A DNA stretch of 64,000 bases from Cryptomeria japonica (GCF_030272615.1 NC_081405.1:157462954-157526953); one strand, 5' to 3'. Positions 11,380 through 23,200 are shown, counted from the first letter of the stretch. The notes: generated from the sequence alone by a model not told the origin. Numbers and translations: made by a program.

Positions 11380-12110
11380 TGTTGCTCCTCACTACGTGAC
11401 ATTAGTAGCATACCTTAGTGGGGGATATTTTACATTTGTAGTGGTACACCTTCATGGGAAATCATACTTGGATAGCAACATAATATTCTTTCTTACCTTC
11501 TCTCCATGCTCAAGGGGCAAGAATAATATTTAAAATATTCTCTCTTTTTCAAAGATTGTCTTTTTCTTGGTTGAGTTGCACCTTTCATAACTTGAGGTCC
11601 TTTCTTGCGTAGAGTGGTCCTCCATGTGAGTACATATATGTCCCTTGGTTGGAACTATTCTTTTTTTGAAGTAGTATGTCTTTTTATGAATAATATCTCC
11701 ATAGTGAATGTGTGCAATCCTTCACAAATAATCCACTTTTTCCAAACATTAGTAAAGGTGTGTATTCTTGGTCTCCTCTCCCTTTCAAAGATGCCACTTT
11801 TATTAAATATCTCCTCTAATTTTTGAGGTAGATATCTTTGGTTAAGTATTCCTTCATGCATCCCTCAAAAGGATCCCTTTACACTCGTTTTAGGATATCT
11901 TTTTACAACTATGTTTTCCTTGCTCATATGAGTTATGCCTCTTTGTCTTAGAGATATGTACATATATGTACATTATTTCTTAAAGGATATCTCTTTGATG
12001 ATGAAGGTGTTTATCCTTGTCTCTCTTTCTACCTTAATAAATCAACATAAGGCCATGTTGACATCTTAGGGGGGGGAATACATCACCACCTCCTTGTAGC
12101 TTATGTTCAA
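11380..12110. other. Non-coding remainder of Gypsy-B
   Basis: Low-complexity T-rich DNA with no convincing ORF. A purine-rich 'TTAGTGGGGGATATT' near 11418-11432 resembles a polypurine tract, but no LTR start follows it. Confidence 0.3.
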
Positions 12111-12117
12111 TTCAAGT

Positions 12118-12500
12118 TTCAAATTTCCTTGCATACAATGCTTTGCTTGGTTATCCTTTTCAAATTAAATTTGTGTATTTCCTTGCATACAATTCTTTTC
12201 TTGGTTAACCTTTCAAATTATAGTTGTGGATTTCCTTTCATGCAATTCTTTTCTTGGTTATCCTTTTCAAGTTCAATTGTGAATTTCTTTGCATACAATG
12301 ATTTGCTTAGTTATCCTTTTCAAATTCAAGTTGCAGATTTCCTCGCATATAATTCTTTGCTTGGTTGTCCTTTTCAAATTCAAGCCGTGGATTTTCTTGT
12401 ATACAATGCTTTTCTTTGTTATCCTTTTCAAATCTATGTGGTAGGTTTCCTTATAAACAATGCTTTGTTTGGTTATCCTTTGCACAATTTTGTAGGATGA
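12118..12500 (+). repeat. Minisatellite, 54-bp unit, about seven copies
   Basis: Units begin TTTCCTTGCATACAATG and contain CTTGGTTATCCTTTTCAAATT. Starts fall near 12124, 12178, 12231, 12284, 12338, 12393 and 12446, giving periods of 53-55 bp. Copies differ at many positions, so the array is old. The 18-codon period leaves it open on both strands, but there is no sign of a real protein. Confidence 0.9.
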
Positions 12501-12594
12501 GTGGAACTAGCATAATGCAACTTGAAACTTTGAATCCTTCTTCCCACAAGGATAATACAACATAATACAAATTTTTGTCCTATGAGAATATGTG

Positions 12595-12770
12595 CTTCCA
12601 TGGATCACATAGCATAACACAACTTGCTAGTCTGTGAAATTCATGTTCTGTCTTTCTCTCTCCCATGAATCATCTAGTGTGACACAACTTGCTAGCCTGT
12701 GGAATCCATGTTTCCTTTTTTTCTTCCCCGTGAACTCGTAGCATAATATACCTTGCTAGTTGTTGGATAA
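12595..12770 (+). repeat. Short degenerate tandem repeat, about 65-bp unit, three copies
   Basis: The block CATGRATCAYVTAG...ACACAACTTGCTAG..TGTG.AAT.CATGTT appears near 12598 and 12662, with a decayed third copy near 12727. It adjoins the 54-bp minisatellite inside Gypsy-B. Confidence 0.7.
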
Positions 12771-13083
12771 AATTTCATCACTTGATGCATTCTCTTGCTC
12801 TTTCCACGTGACCACTTGTTCTCTTGCAATAACATTCCAAGAATGATATTAGAGGTTGAGACATTTTGACTATCAAGGTCTCTTCAACTAGTTGACTTAG
12901 AGCTTTTGTTTTTAGTACTAAGCCCTTTTTGTCTTTTCTTTGACTTATTTGTCTTTTACTTTTTTTTTGTGTGTGTCCTTGCATATGATTGTATGAGTTA
13001 AAAATCTTAGCTTGGGGGCTTGTTCCCTTGAACTTCATGATGTCTTATCTCTTTGTGATCTTGCTCTCAAATTTCTCATATTC

Positions 13084-13213
<130 letters not shown>

Positions 13214-13266
13214 ATTTATCATGAGTATGTGCATAGGCTCATACTCTTTCTAAAGTAGGGGCTAGA

Positions 13267-13670
13267 CGTAGCATCATAAATTGTAACCCTTCACAAATTA
13301 CACTACCTTTTGTGCCCCTACTTTAGTGTGTACCATCTTATCTCTTACCCAAGTCCATTTATGGTCTTTTTACCTCAAAACTAATGTCATCTTTTTGCAC
13401 AATGATCTTAACCCTAGCATCAAGTTGTGTTATCTCCATTTCCCACTTGTTTGCATTATTTGTGGTGGATAGGAGCACCTAGGGCATCCTTGCCATCCTT
13501 AAACAAGACTTATTTCAAATATGTCAATGCACTTCCCCTTTCTGGTGATTTTAGATCTTGGTGTCTCAATTTGATCGTTTGAGGTCAACCTATTTGGTAA
13601 ATTACCCTAGGATCCCTATATAAGAGCATTATTCTAATTTATTTTTCCATCCACATCACATAATCCACCT
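13267..13670 (+). repeat. 3' LTR of Gypsy-B
   Basis: It pairs with 10174-10575. Beyond the matched part it has a TATA-like CCCTATATAAGAGC near 13613-13626 that the 5' copy has lost. The true right end is unclear because the partner is truncated, and LTR sequence may continue toward 14000. Confidence 0.5.
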
Positions 13671-14979
13671 ATATCCAAAATTAATGAGTCATCAAGCATT
13701 TGTTATCAAGCATCTTTGAACATCTTAGCAATATTTCATCCCACCATATTCTTCCAATATTTTAAAGCATCATGGAGCACTAAATATACATCAATATTTA
13801 TGAAAGCATCTATTTATGATTAGGTCATGTTATTGCATAAAAAATTGTGATTACATTCAAAGAGAATTGCATCATCAACCATTATTAATTGCAACAAATC
13901 TGAGGTATATCATTTAACATTTACTTCACTATTTCCATTTACAATTTTAATTCAATTCCAAACCCAGAGTTTGACTTAGGAAAACCACTATCAATAACAC
14001 CTTTTCCCTCTTTCTGTATGTAGGTGAAAAATTCAAAAGCTACAAATGAAGATTCCAATAGAAGAGACGATGATAATTAGGTCCAACTTTTGCAAGAGCA
14101 AAAAGCGGGATAGGGTCACCTTAGCCACCTTGTTCGACATTTTTTTGACCAATTTTTGGGAGAAGATTTTGAGTGACATATTGATTCCAAAAGTTTCATG
14201 TTTGTCTTCATCTGACAGGTGGGGGATAGGGTCACTCTAGCCACCTTGTCTTGCATTTTTGGGCTAGATTTTTTGGCAAAAGTTCCTCTTTGTTCCCTTG
14301 TTTCAAAACTAGCCTTGTCTGCATACCGCATTTGTAGCTCACTGTTTATGTTATTTTACACCAATTTTGCACCATTTACCCTAGATATAGCATTCAATTT
14401 CAATGCGTTTAAACACCCTCAACTCAAACAAAGAGAGTAAAATATAATTAGTATTCTATTCCAAGAGGAATTGAATCTATTTATTTTGCTCCCTCTTTCA
14501 TGTTTAGTGGTTCTTTTGGAAATAAGTGGATTCATATCTAATTTATTGGATACCTATTTTACCACTAAACAACTAGTATGAATATAAGTAAGGTTTAATG
14601 TATGCATGACAACATATAATGCATTGCATAGATTTTATAATGGTCATTCCTTCATTTTATGTGGATCTTCGTAGTTCTATTTATGGATTATTAAGTATGT
14701 CTATTGCATTCAATTTGTAAGTTTGTACCTGCATGTGAATGCAATCCAATTTCTATTGATATTGTGTAAATTTGATCTCCTTCCTCTTTATTGATCATGA
14801 GATTAAGTTGAGCCCAAAGAGTAAGAGATATTACCCTCTTCCATTCTAGGCTTTCAACCATTCAAGCAATCTATTGATGAACTCCCCTTTTATCTTCTTG
14901 AAGGCACCTCCTGACCTTGAAGGTGAGATAAAGTTCTAAGATTGTGGACCTACAATTTTAGGACCTAAGATGGTGTTTA
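13671..14979. other. Unassigned non-coding DNA with a 116-bp-spaced duplication
   Basis: No gene is recognisable. A block GGGATAGGGTCAC..TAGCCACCTTGT occurs at 14107 and again at 14223, followed in both by CATTTTT and a similar tail, so a ~116-bp segment was duplicated. A pyrimidine-rich tract ending in TAG near 14025 resembles a Gypsy leader. The rest, to the Copia-C LTR, is AT-rich. Confidence 0.4.
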
Positions 14980-15648
14980 TGTAAGGAATCTAATGTAGCA
15001 AAACAACTTCCTATAGTAATTTTGAGAGGAGGAATACAATTTTTTTATATCTTTACAATTGTTACATAAATTAAATAATTTGATAAACATAAATATTATG
15101 CATACCACAACACAATAATTTATGTGGGAAATCTCATTGGGGAGAAAAACCCCACACTCCAAAAGCCATCAAATATATTATTCTAAAATCAACAAGATTA
15201 CAATATAATTTTAAGAATGCTTCCCATAGGAGTATCACCAACCAGAGATCTAGAGGTAACTCAATAGCTATAATACTCTTACACATAACCTCCATCCCAT
15301 GCACCTAATATATAGGAGATATAATACATGAAACTATCAAATGGTATTACAAATCCATGAGTTGAAACCATCCAAAAGTGGTACCCAACTTATCTCCAAT
15401 CTAAGAATCCTTATGATGTATTAAAACACACACAAAAATATGTAACTCACCCTTATATCTCATTTATGTGTCCAACAAACTTTTACATCTCCCATTTTAA
15501 GATGCCCAACTTCTAGAGGCAATAACTTTTAATTTGAGAGTCTAATTGACAAATTGTTTGGATCTTTATGAAGCTCATGAAGTATTCTATCAAGATATAC
15601 CCTACTACACTATTTATAACCACTTTTAGGCCCAAAACCTAACTCTAA
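14980..15648 (-). repeat. Copia-C 3' LTR, distal part
   Basis: It starts (plus view) TGTAAGGAATC and is interrupted at the TCTAA target site of Copia-D. The remaining 209 bp lie at 41734-41942, giving an LTR of about 878 bp. A Copia-like box, 'TATGTGGGAAATCTCATTGG' near 15121-15140, lies near the LTR end, as in other Copia LTRs here. Confidence 0.6.
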
Positions 15649-17164
15649 TGATAATCTTAGAGGATCCGGTTAATACTGAGAGGGGGGGTGAATCAGTATT
15701 AACAATCATTTTCAATCTTAAAAATTGAACTTATAAAACTTCTTCAAATCAAACATAAACCAGTAATAAACTCTTTACCATTATTGGTAATCACTGATAA
15801 CCAATTGTAAACCAGTTTATCAGAACATCTCATTAAGTGTCCATCAATATGCATAAACTAAAAGTAAAACATAACAGCACATAAAAATATTCACCATATG
15901 AACACCATGTTTTTCACGTGGAAACCCAAATAGGGAAGAACCACGGTGGGAATTGGTACCCACAAAAATTGTGCACTCTTTCAGAATGTGTCCTGTTAGG
16001 AGCCTAGCCCGATTAGAATCTTACAATGATGCCTTGTTAGGAGAAGACCTTGTTAGGAGTCACATGGTTAAGGGATTTAGAAAATGAGCCCTATTAGGAG
16101 CTTTGACATGTTAGGATCAACCTCACAAGAGGATTTAACACTCTGATATAGAGCTACCCGGTTAAGGGATTTACAATGTAAGGCCTGTTAGGACCTACCA
16201 GTTAAGGGATTTTGACTGCTGCAATTGTTAGAGAACAACAATGAATGATCTGGGTACAATACTTAATTTGTTGCTTGATCAGATCTAATTAAGCTCCAAA
16301 TATGCTACTCTCTGGCAGATCTCATACTCTAGTTTGGCTTCACACTTTTCTCAAAACCACCGACACACCAAACATCAACTGTACCAAAATAAATAAGCTT
16401 TACAACTTAGTCGGTTACAAAACCCTAAGACTTACAACATATATCATCACAAATATTTTACAGTTCATTACAAATCATCATTTATCATCATATGGATCAT
16501 TACAATCAATTACAGCTATTGAATGATCATCGCATCTCGATCTGATACAAAGTCAAACCCTTAGAACACTTTGTTAAGCACTTTGCATATTCCCAAGAAA
16601 TTTGCTCTTCAAACATGCCAAAACATCTTTCAAATACTTCATGTGGTTTGTGCCACACCATCACCAACATTTGAACTTGATGTAGATCACCACCAAACCA
16701 AAACTCATTATCCGTTAAGAGAATTCTTTACTGGTCCTTAAACCCTTCTTAAACCCTAGCAAAAATACAACAAAAATCATAAACATGATTTATGATAATC
16801 AAAACATGATGCGGTTCTGGTTAGATATATATTACAATGATACAAGCTCACATTCCAAACTACAACACTTCAATCATCACCAATCTCCAGATCAAATCAA
16901 AACATTCCTCGTTTACCGGTTAAGGTCCTAATTCCCAGTTCATTGTCTATAATACTGGTAAGGCATTTTTGGTGGACCAAAAAGACTTAGATGACAAAAT
17001 ACAACATAGTAAACATCAGTTGCCATCAATGACAACACAAATAACTGATCAAAGTCATCCGATCATGTAATCTCAATCTCTTCATCGCAATGTCATCACA
17101 AACAGTCCTTTACAGGTTCAGTCACCATTCTTGATCTGCATCAGTTATGCCAATAATGTCAACA
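15649..17164 (-). repeat. 3' LTR of Copia-D
   Basis: In plus view it begins TGATAATCTTAGAGG and ends TGTCAACA. The polypurine tract AAGGGGGAGAA (complement of 17165-17175) abuts it. Near 15900-15950 is the conserved 'TTTCCACGTG' box and 'CCACGGTGGG'. Between about 15985 and 16205 the motif (C/T)TGTTAGGA recurs, interleaved with GGTTAAGGGA. Confidence 0.93.
15985..16215 (-). repeat. Interspersed CTGTTAGGAG / GGTTAAGGGA motif cluster in Copia-D LTR
   Basis: Variants of CTGTTAGGA occur about six to seven times and GGTTAAGGGA three times in 230 bp, with unequal spacing. The same cluster is kept in the other LTR at about 40540-40760. On the element's own strand the motif reads TCCTAACAG, near the expected R/U5 part of the LTR. 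Confidence 0.7.
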
Positions 17165-17175
17165 TTCTCCCCCTT

Positions 17176-17517
17176 TGGCATTAATGGCAACACCAACATA
17201 AACTCCAACATATTCAACTAAAAACATGCTGCTCAGTTTTGAAACTTCTATGCGGTACTTCACTCTTCTGTCAGTTCACTCAGCTCATCTTTACTCGGAA
17301 CTGAATTTTCATTTGTTCTCCCACTTTTGTTACACATCTTCTCCTCCTTAGGCTAATATATTTCTTCTCCCCCTTTGACAACAATTCCAAAGGTGCATAT
17401 GCATCGCCAGTCATCAAATCTCATCTAAGCTGCTCCCCTTGCGGAGTAGCCACCATTTCATCAATCCTCAGTGAAAAATATTCAGTAAGCTCATTTGATT
17501 GATGCATCTCCTGCATC
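17176..17517 (-). other. 3' untranslated internal region of Copia-D
   Basis: Non-coding DNA between the pol stop (complement of 17518-17520) and the polypurine tract. A second CTCCCCCTTTGAC near 17369-17381 (plus strand) and 'TGCTCCCCTTGCGG' near 17432 look like extra purine tracts on the element strand. No ORF is recognised. Confidence 0.5.
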
Positions 17518-18993
17518 TTAGTTCTTTTTATGTAGGGTTATGACCCCTAATTTACCTCTAAGATACTCAAAGGTATTCTTCAACAATAGTTTTGTGGAAA
17601 TGTCTGCAAGTTGCTCTTTGCTTGTCACATACTCCATTCTGACTTGTTTCACCTGGACTCTCTCCCTCAAAAAGTGATATTTCAATTATATGTGCTTTGT
17701 CCTTGCATGTAACACATGATTTTTTGAAACATTAATAGCACTTGTATTGTCACAATAAATAGTTACCGGTTCAAACATATCAAGTTTAAAACCTTCTAAT
17801 ACATGCCTCATCTAGATTGCCTGTGTGCAATTCATTGATACTGCAACATACTCTGCCTCTATTGTTGACTATGATACACATGTTTACTTCTTACTTGTTC
17901 AAAAAACCAATCCACCTCCAAGAAGAAAAGCTCCATCGGTAGTGCTTTTTCCGGTCATCAACATTGTCTGCCCAATCTGCATCAGTAAACACTTTCAAAG
18001 AAAAATCATTCTTATAAGGATACCACAAACCATAGTCTATTGTGCCTTTCAAGTACCAAAATATCCTTTTCACCGCTACCAAGTGAGTCTCCTTGGGATC
18101 CTTCTGAAATCTAGCAACCAAACCAATAGCATGTGCAATATCAGGCCTACTGTGAACAACACAATGCAACTTACCAATCATGGACCTGTATTCCTTTTCA
18201 TCAACAGAGGATGAATCATCTTGCTTAGACAGTTTACAACCTATCACCATCGGAGTACCAACCAGTTTACAATCCTCCATGCCAAATATTTTCAAAACTT
18301 CCTTTACATACTTACTTTGACAGATAAATATTCCACCATCCAATTGTTGGACCTACAACCAATGAAAAACTTAATTTCATCAATAAGAGACATTTCAAAT
18401 TCTTTCTTCATCTCCTCAACAAATGCCATACATAAATCATCATCATCACCTCCAAAAATTATATCATCTACAAATACTCCAGCTATCAATACTTTGTCTC
18501 CATTAGTCTTAAGATATATGTTATTGTCCTCACTGGTACGCTGGAATCCTATCTTGATCAGATGTGCATGCAATCTTTCAAACCATGTTCTCAGTTCCTG
18601 CTTCAATCCATACAGTGCCTTATGCAACTTGAAAACCATATCTTTATTCTCAGTTAAAGCAAATCCATCTGGTTGTTCTATGCACACTTCTTCCTCAAGG
18701 ATGCCATTAAGAAAAGTAGATTTAACATCCATCTGGTAGACCTTAAATCCTTTAAATGCAGCATAAGCAAGTACCATTCTTACTCCTTCCAATCTCGCCA
18801 CCGGTGCAAAGGTTTCTCCATAGTTTTTTCCTTCTTCTTGTGCATAGCCTTTGCATACGAACCTTACTTTATTCCTCACAACCTTGCCTTCTTCATTCAA
18901 CTTGTTTCTAAAGACCCATTTAGTGTTGATCACATTCTTGTCTTCTGGTCTGGGAACAAGTGTCCATGTCTTGTTCTTCTCAATCTGATCCAA
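17518..18993 (-). pseudogene. pol: Copia-D reverse transcriptase and RNase H
   Basis: On the minus strand the RT half (18993-18304) opens with the KWVFRNK and V-x-KGYAQ-E-G signatures of Copia RT. It carries QMDVKSTFLNG, KALYGLKQ and the catalytic FVDD (complement of 18463-18474; YVDD in most relatives). A frame change near 18304-18343 leads into ARFQKDPKETH and the first RNase H part, FTDADWADN. The RNase H continues to 17518 with EAEYVA, CDNTSAI and LADISTK and ends at TAA. At least one frameshift and one stop near 17890 break it. The enzyme copies the RNA genome and removes the RNA strand. Confidence 0.85.
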
Positions 18994-18999
18994 TCATCA

Positions 19000-20130
19000 T
19001 CCTTCAATGCCTCTCTTACTGTTTTAGGCTCTATAGTTGAAATCAAACATGAGTTTTCTCTGATTTTCCTTCTTGTTTGTACACCAGCATTTTTATCTCC
19101 TATAATTTGTTCTTCTGAATGATTCAGTCTGACATATCTTGGTATTACTAGTTCTGGTGATGTGCTTTCTGCTTCACGTTCTTCATCTTCATCGGTATCT
19201 TCATTTACCAGTTGAGCACCTATTTCCGCATTGTTATGCTCATCACTCTTTTGTACCTCCAGTTCAATAAACACAAGTTTATCTTCATCTTTCTCAGGTT
19301 CAGATCTACTGGTCTCATCATATTTCTTTGAGAGTTCATCTACCTTCACATTAGCACTCTCAATGATCTTTTTTGTTCTCTTGTTATAACATTTGAAAGC
19401 CTAACTCTTTGTAGAGTAACCAAGAAAAATACCTTCATCACACTTTGCATCAAACTTTCCAGTGTAAACATCATGTTTAATGAAACATCTACTCCCAAAA
19501 AATTTAAAGTAACTTGCAGTAGGAGTTGCCATGCCATAATTCATAAGGTGTTTTTTTGTTACCTCTCTTGACAAGTACCTGGTTCAAAGTGTAAACAACA
19601 GTGCTAACTGCTTCTCTCCAAAACATTTTCAGCACTTCACCTTGAATCAAACATGGTTCTAGATGCTTCAACAATTTTTCTATTCATCCTCTTTGCTATC
19701 CCATTCCATTGTGGAGTTCTAGGAGCTGACATCTGCCTCTTGATTCCCTGTTCATCACAAAACTTCACAAATTCATCAAAAGTAAATTCTCCGCCCTGGT
19801 CAGATCTTAAACATTTCAAATTCTTCCCGGTTTCTTTCTCAACTAAAGATTTGAATGCTCTGAATTTACTGAATGCCTCTGAATTTTCTCTCAGAAAAGT
19901 TACCCACATCATCTTGGAAAAATCATCAGTGAAAATCATGAAATATTTATCACCAAAATAACTCTTAGTCCTCATAGGACCACAAAGATTAGTATGAACC
20001 AAATCAAGGATATTTTCTGAAGAGAAAGACTTACTCTTGAAAGATACAGAAGTCATCTAACGGTCTTTACATAACACATTATCTAGTTTAACAAGCAGGG
20101 GAAAACCTCTCACAATGCTAGACTTACTAA
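19000..20130 (-). pseudogene. pol: Copia-D integrase with mutated catalytic residues
   Basis: The core lies at 20056-19637. The first acidic residue, normally D in HTDLCGP, is N (AAT at 19988-19990 on the complement). The second, in LRSDQGGEF, is intact. The glutamate of NG-x-AERMNR is K (AAG, complement of 19691-19693). Both changes are G-to-A. The C-terminal part runs through 19537-19346 in a shifted frame, and an acidic linker (19349-18930) joins it to RT. Without D and E strand transfer should be impossible, so this copy could not integrate new DNA itself. Confidence 0.85.
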
Positions 20131-20173
20131 CCTTTATGAAATTGTCAAAATTCACATGACAAAATCTCTTGTG

Positions 20174-20700
20174 CTATAACCAGCTGTCTTCAATCTTTGC
20201 CACCAAACAACTATTCACATTAGTATTCAGATGAAAAATATTACCTCTTATCTGCTTTCTAGTAGCAATCAATTCTCCATTATTTCCAAGAATCCTGCAC
20301 ACTCCACTTTTAAATTCTAGAAAATAACCCTTATCGTTTAATTTACCAACACTCAAAAGATTATGCTTTAATCCATCAACCCAAAAGACATCATCTGCAT
20401 TGCTCATTTAATGAAATAGTTCCTTTACCTTTAACCATGCAGGGTGATTTGTTACCAAATCTTACTATACCTCCATCAAATTCTTCAAGGAATAAGAACT
20501 TGTTTCTATCACCGGTCATGTGGTGTGAGCAACCACTATCTATTATCCATTCATCACTGCTATCCATGTGAGACACCAATGCCTTTTCATCAGTCGTATA
20601 TTCCTTCACAACAACAAACACTATCTCCTCATTGTCATCTTCTTTTGATTCTTCATCAGTTACTCCTTCATCAACTGCAACATAACAATGTTTCTATCCT
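20174..20700 (-). pseudogene. pol: Copia-D aspartic protease and integrase zinc-binding lead-in
   Basis: The minus frame at 20621-20391 holds the protease: WIIDSGCSHHMTGD with the catalytic DSG, then FGN and KGKGTI. The following segment (20407-20174) has VDGLKHNLLSVGKL, the conserved pre-integrase block of Copia. The two are offset by one frame near 20400. The protease cuts Gag-Pol into its parts. Confidence 0.85.
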
Positions 20701-21109
20701 TTTCCTTTGAACTTTCTGAATTTCTATTTCTTATCAGTGTTAGGATAGTTAGCAGCTATGTGTTCAGTTTTATTGCAAGAGAAACACTTCAAGGGTAATT
20801 TACCTTTATACTTACCGATGCCTCTAGGAAATCTTTTAGTCAATAGTGCCTCAAGTTCCATAAGATGATCTTCATTATCATCCTCACCTCTGCTACCACC
20901 ATGACTAGACCTATAGTCATGATTATGACAAAAATCCTTTCCTTCCTAATAGATGTACCGGTAACAGAATCTTTAAAAGTAGATTTAGATGGTTTTGAAA
21001 CACTATTATCAAATTTGTTTAACTCAAATATAGTCAACTTTCCAATAAGAGAATCAACAGTGACTTTATCTTTAGAGATAGATCTCAGTTCTTGAATTGC
21101 AGAAACTCT
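20701..21109 (-). pseudogene. gag: Copia-D gag, C-terminal part with zinc knuckle
   Basis: The knuckle, complement of about 20746-20790, reads CFSCNKTEHIAANY: CX2CX4HX4 with the last cysteine replaced by tyrosine (again a G-to-A change). Upstream (21037-20840) is a charged linker with KGKDFC-like composition. The segment ends at the Gypsy-E insertion, and the frame runs on into 39639 when the insertion is ignored. Confidence 0.8.
21105..21109. repeat. Target-site duplication of Gypsy-E, left copy
   Basis: ACTCT here and at 39635-39639 flank the TG...CA ends of Gypsy-E. Confidence 0.95.
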
Positions 21110-22576
21110 TGTAGACGTATAAAAATGACCATATTCCTAAATGAATATTTTATGTTCATTTCTCTATTTAATTAAATCCAATTTAATTAAATTATCCACA
21201 TTCCTCTATTTAATTAAGTAAATTACTCAATTTATTTAAATTAAATTCACTATACCCATTTAATGAATAAACTATTTTATTCAATTAAATCCCCCCTATC
21301 CACTTTTAATTAAATTCAAATTTAATTAAATAGTTATCCCAAATTGAATAAATCAAATTTATTTAATTACAACCAAATTGAATGAAATACTTTATTTCAA
21401 TTAAATCCTATTATCCCTCCATCCACTTGCAAAATCTCTAACCCCTTTCTAATCCCTTCTAGAATCTTCTAATCGCTTCTAATTAACCTAACCCTTCCTC
21501 TAAACTTTGTCACATCCCTAAGCAAAGAGAAGTCACTTCTCAAACCCTCAAAGTCTTTGATAACCATTAAAGGTTTTCAACCTTCAACCACTAAATGGCT
21601 CAAAGTCTTTGATAACCATTGAAGGCTTTCAACCTTCAACCATTTAGTCCCCAAAGTCTCCAATAACCATTAATGGTTAACTCAAACCCTCTTACATGGT
21701 TAAAACATTTGTTTTGACTCAACCTTCATCCAACCCAAGGGTCTCATCAAGCCTTTAATGCTTTGACCATGATTATCTCTTAATCATTTGCACAAAGGTT
21801 TATCCTTGGATTAACTCTTAATCCAGTGGGTAATCTTAATTTAGACTTGACCCTTAGCCTCTAGATAACCATGAGGTCTTCTCAGGCATTCAATGTCTCC
21901 AACCCCTTCTCTCAATCCAACCCTATGTTGACACTTGTCACCATTTCATTGGTGCCAATTACAAACATGGATCCCCAACTTTCAAACTCAACCCTTGATT
22001 AAACCTTTCAATCTTGACCATCCATTGCCCTGTTTTTGCTATAAATAGAGCTCTCATTCCTCCATTTGAGATCATCCTTCAAATTTGTAGCATCACACTT
22101 ATGCTCAAATACATTCAAACTTTCTCATTTCATATATGCTCATCATTTAGCCTCTTTTAGATCAGGAATTAGACTAATATGCATGTTTAGAATAATTTCT
22201 TTATCATTTTAGCTCAATCATAGACTAAATATAGTATGCTAGGATAGTATTCATACTAATCTTGTCATCTTATCATTTAGTTTATTGCATTTCTAAGATC
22301 ATACATAGCTTAACATACCTTTTACACTAAAAGCTATCAGTGCATCCCTCGTTCTTGCATTTGCCATCCCTAAACCATTTTGCTCAGTGATCTGAGAGCA
22401 AAAACGTTGGTTTGAGGGACATTGTGAGATAGAGAACCATGGGACCCACCTTGGGAAGCTGAGTAATACGTTATTACTCCATAGCTTACACCAAGAAGTC
22501 CTCTGTGTGTGTGTGGACTAGTATTTAACCAAATTTTCACATATTGAGTTTTATCAGCCCACTTTTCCCGCATACA
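21110..22576 (+). repeat. 5' LTR of Gypsy-E
   Basis: It runs from TGTAGACGTATAAA to CCCGCATACA. The U3 part is made of AATTAA-rich blocks. A 52-bp tandem repeat starting CAAAGTCTTTGATAACCATT lies at about 21549, 21601 and (partial) 21652. A TATA box, TATAAATAG, is at 22040-22048, so transcription should start near 22070. The 3' copy has the same items shifted by 17058 bp. Confidence 0.97.
22040..22048 (+). promoter_or_regulatory. TATA box of Gypsy-E LTR promoter
   Basis: TATAAATAG in a GC-richer context after the AT-rich blocks; the same box is at 39098-39106 in the 3' LTR. It is the likely core promoter for the genomic RNA. Confidence 0.7.
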
Positions 22577-22579
22577 TTT

Positions 22580-22598
22580 CTGGCGCCCACCGTGGGGC
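22580..22598 (+). other. Primer binding site of Gypsy-E
   Basis: TGGCGCCCACCGTGGGGCC follows the LTR end by three bases. It starts with the TGG expected opposite a tRNA CCA end and is of the type seen in other plant Gypsy elements. I do not name the tRNA. Confidence 0.75.
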
Positions 22599-22639
22599 CC
22601 GACCCCAAATAACAAATCGATTTTTCAAACTAATCACTT

Positions 22640-23200
22640 TTGCAGGTCCGCGGGAAACAAGAATCAGCGTGTGAGAAACATTCCCTAGCGCATCTGATTA
22701 ACAGTCTAGCGCATCCTGCTCACTGTTTAGCGCGTGGGGTCTATACTCTAGCGCTTAGAGTCCTTTCTTTAGCGCGTGACTCCCCCTAATATTTTCTTGT
22801 AGGTCTCGACGCGGGCGAAACATAGAGTAGCGCATGCAGTTAATAGAATAGTGCATCCATCCCACAGTTCAACGCTTGTAGGTCATCATCCAGTGCGTGC
22901 GATTCAAACGTTAGCGCATCATATTTCTAATTTTCCTGCAGGACTCAGCGCGGGAAAGAGAAAAAGACAGAACAACGCTTCCAACACACAAAGTAGTGCA
23001 TTCGAAAAATAGAGTAGCGCGTTGATCCTTAAGTTTAGCGCATCAAAAATATATTGTAGCGCATACAGTTTATTAGCTAGCGTATCGAAGACAGAAACAA
23101 ACGTTCTAACCGGAAATAAAATTTTAGACTTGTTGAAGTCCACAAAATCCTTCGTTTTTCCTAACTATTGTGGTGGTATTTTGCAGGATTTCTGACATTT
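22640..23200 (+). repeat. Leader module repeat: acceptor-like tract plus CGCGGG-GAAA
   Basis: Pyrimidine tracts ending in TGCAGG or TGTAGG occur near 22638-22648, 22793-22803, 22930-22942 and 23172-23185. The first three are followed by a GCGGG(C)GAAA element and then a run of TAGCGCRT cores, giving a module of about 140-155 bp. Each tract looks like a plant 3' splice site. Confidence 0.55.
22686..23085 (+). repeat. TAGCGCRT array 1 (5' leader of Gypsy-E)
   Basis: Nine exact TAGCGCAT/TAGCGCGT cores and about eight one- or two-mismatch cores. Starts at 22686, 22707, 22728, 22749, 22770; 22828, 22849, 22870, 22891, 22912; and 22994, 23015, 23036, 23057, 23078 are each 21 bp apart within a block. 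The 13-bp spacers share no consensus. Blocks are separated by the acceptor-like modules. Confidence 0.93.

Noticed and set aside
12273-12485. Basic 18-residue repeat protein on the minus strand of the 54-bp minisatellite
   Set aside because: The 54-bp period makes several frames open by default; no start context, domain or neighbour supports a gene.
17821-18214. Plus-strand 129-residue ORF
   Set aside because: It is opposite the Copia-D RNase H and has no independent support.
18221-19122. Plus-strand ORFs of 149-172 residues over Copia-D RT
   Set aside because: They overlap the clear minus-strand RT and read as antisense shadows.
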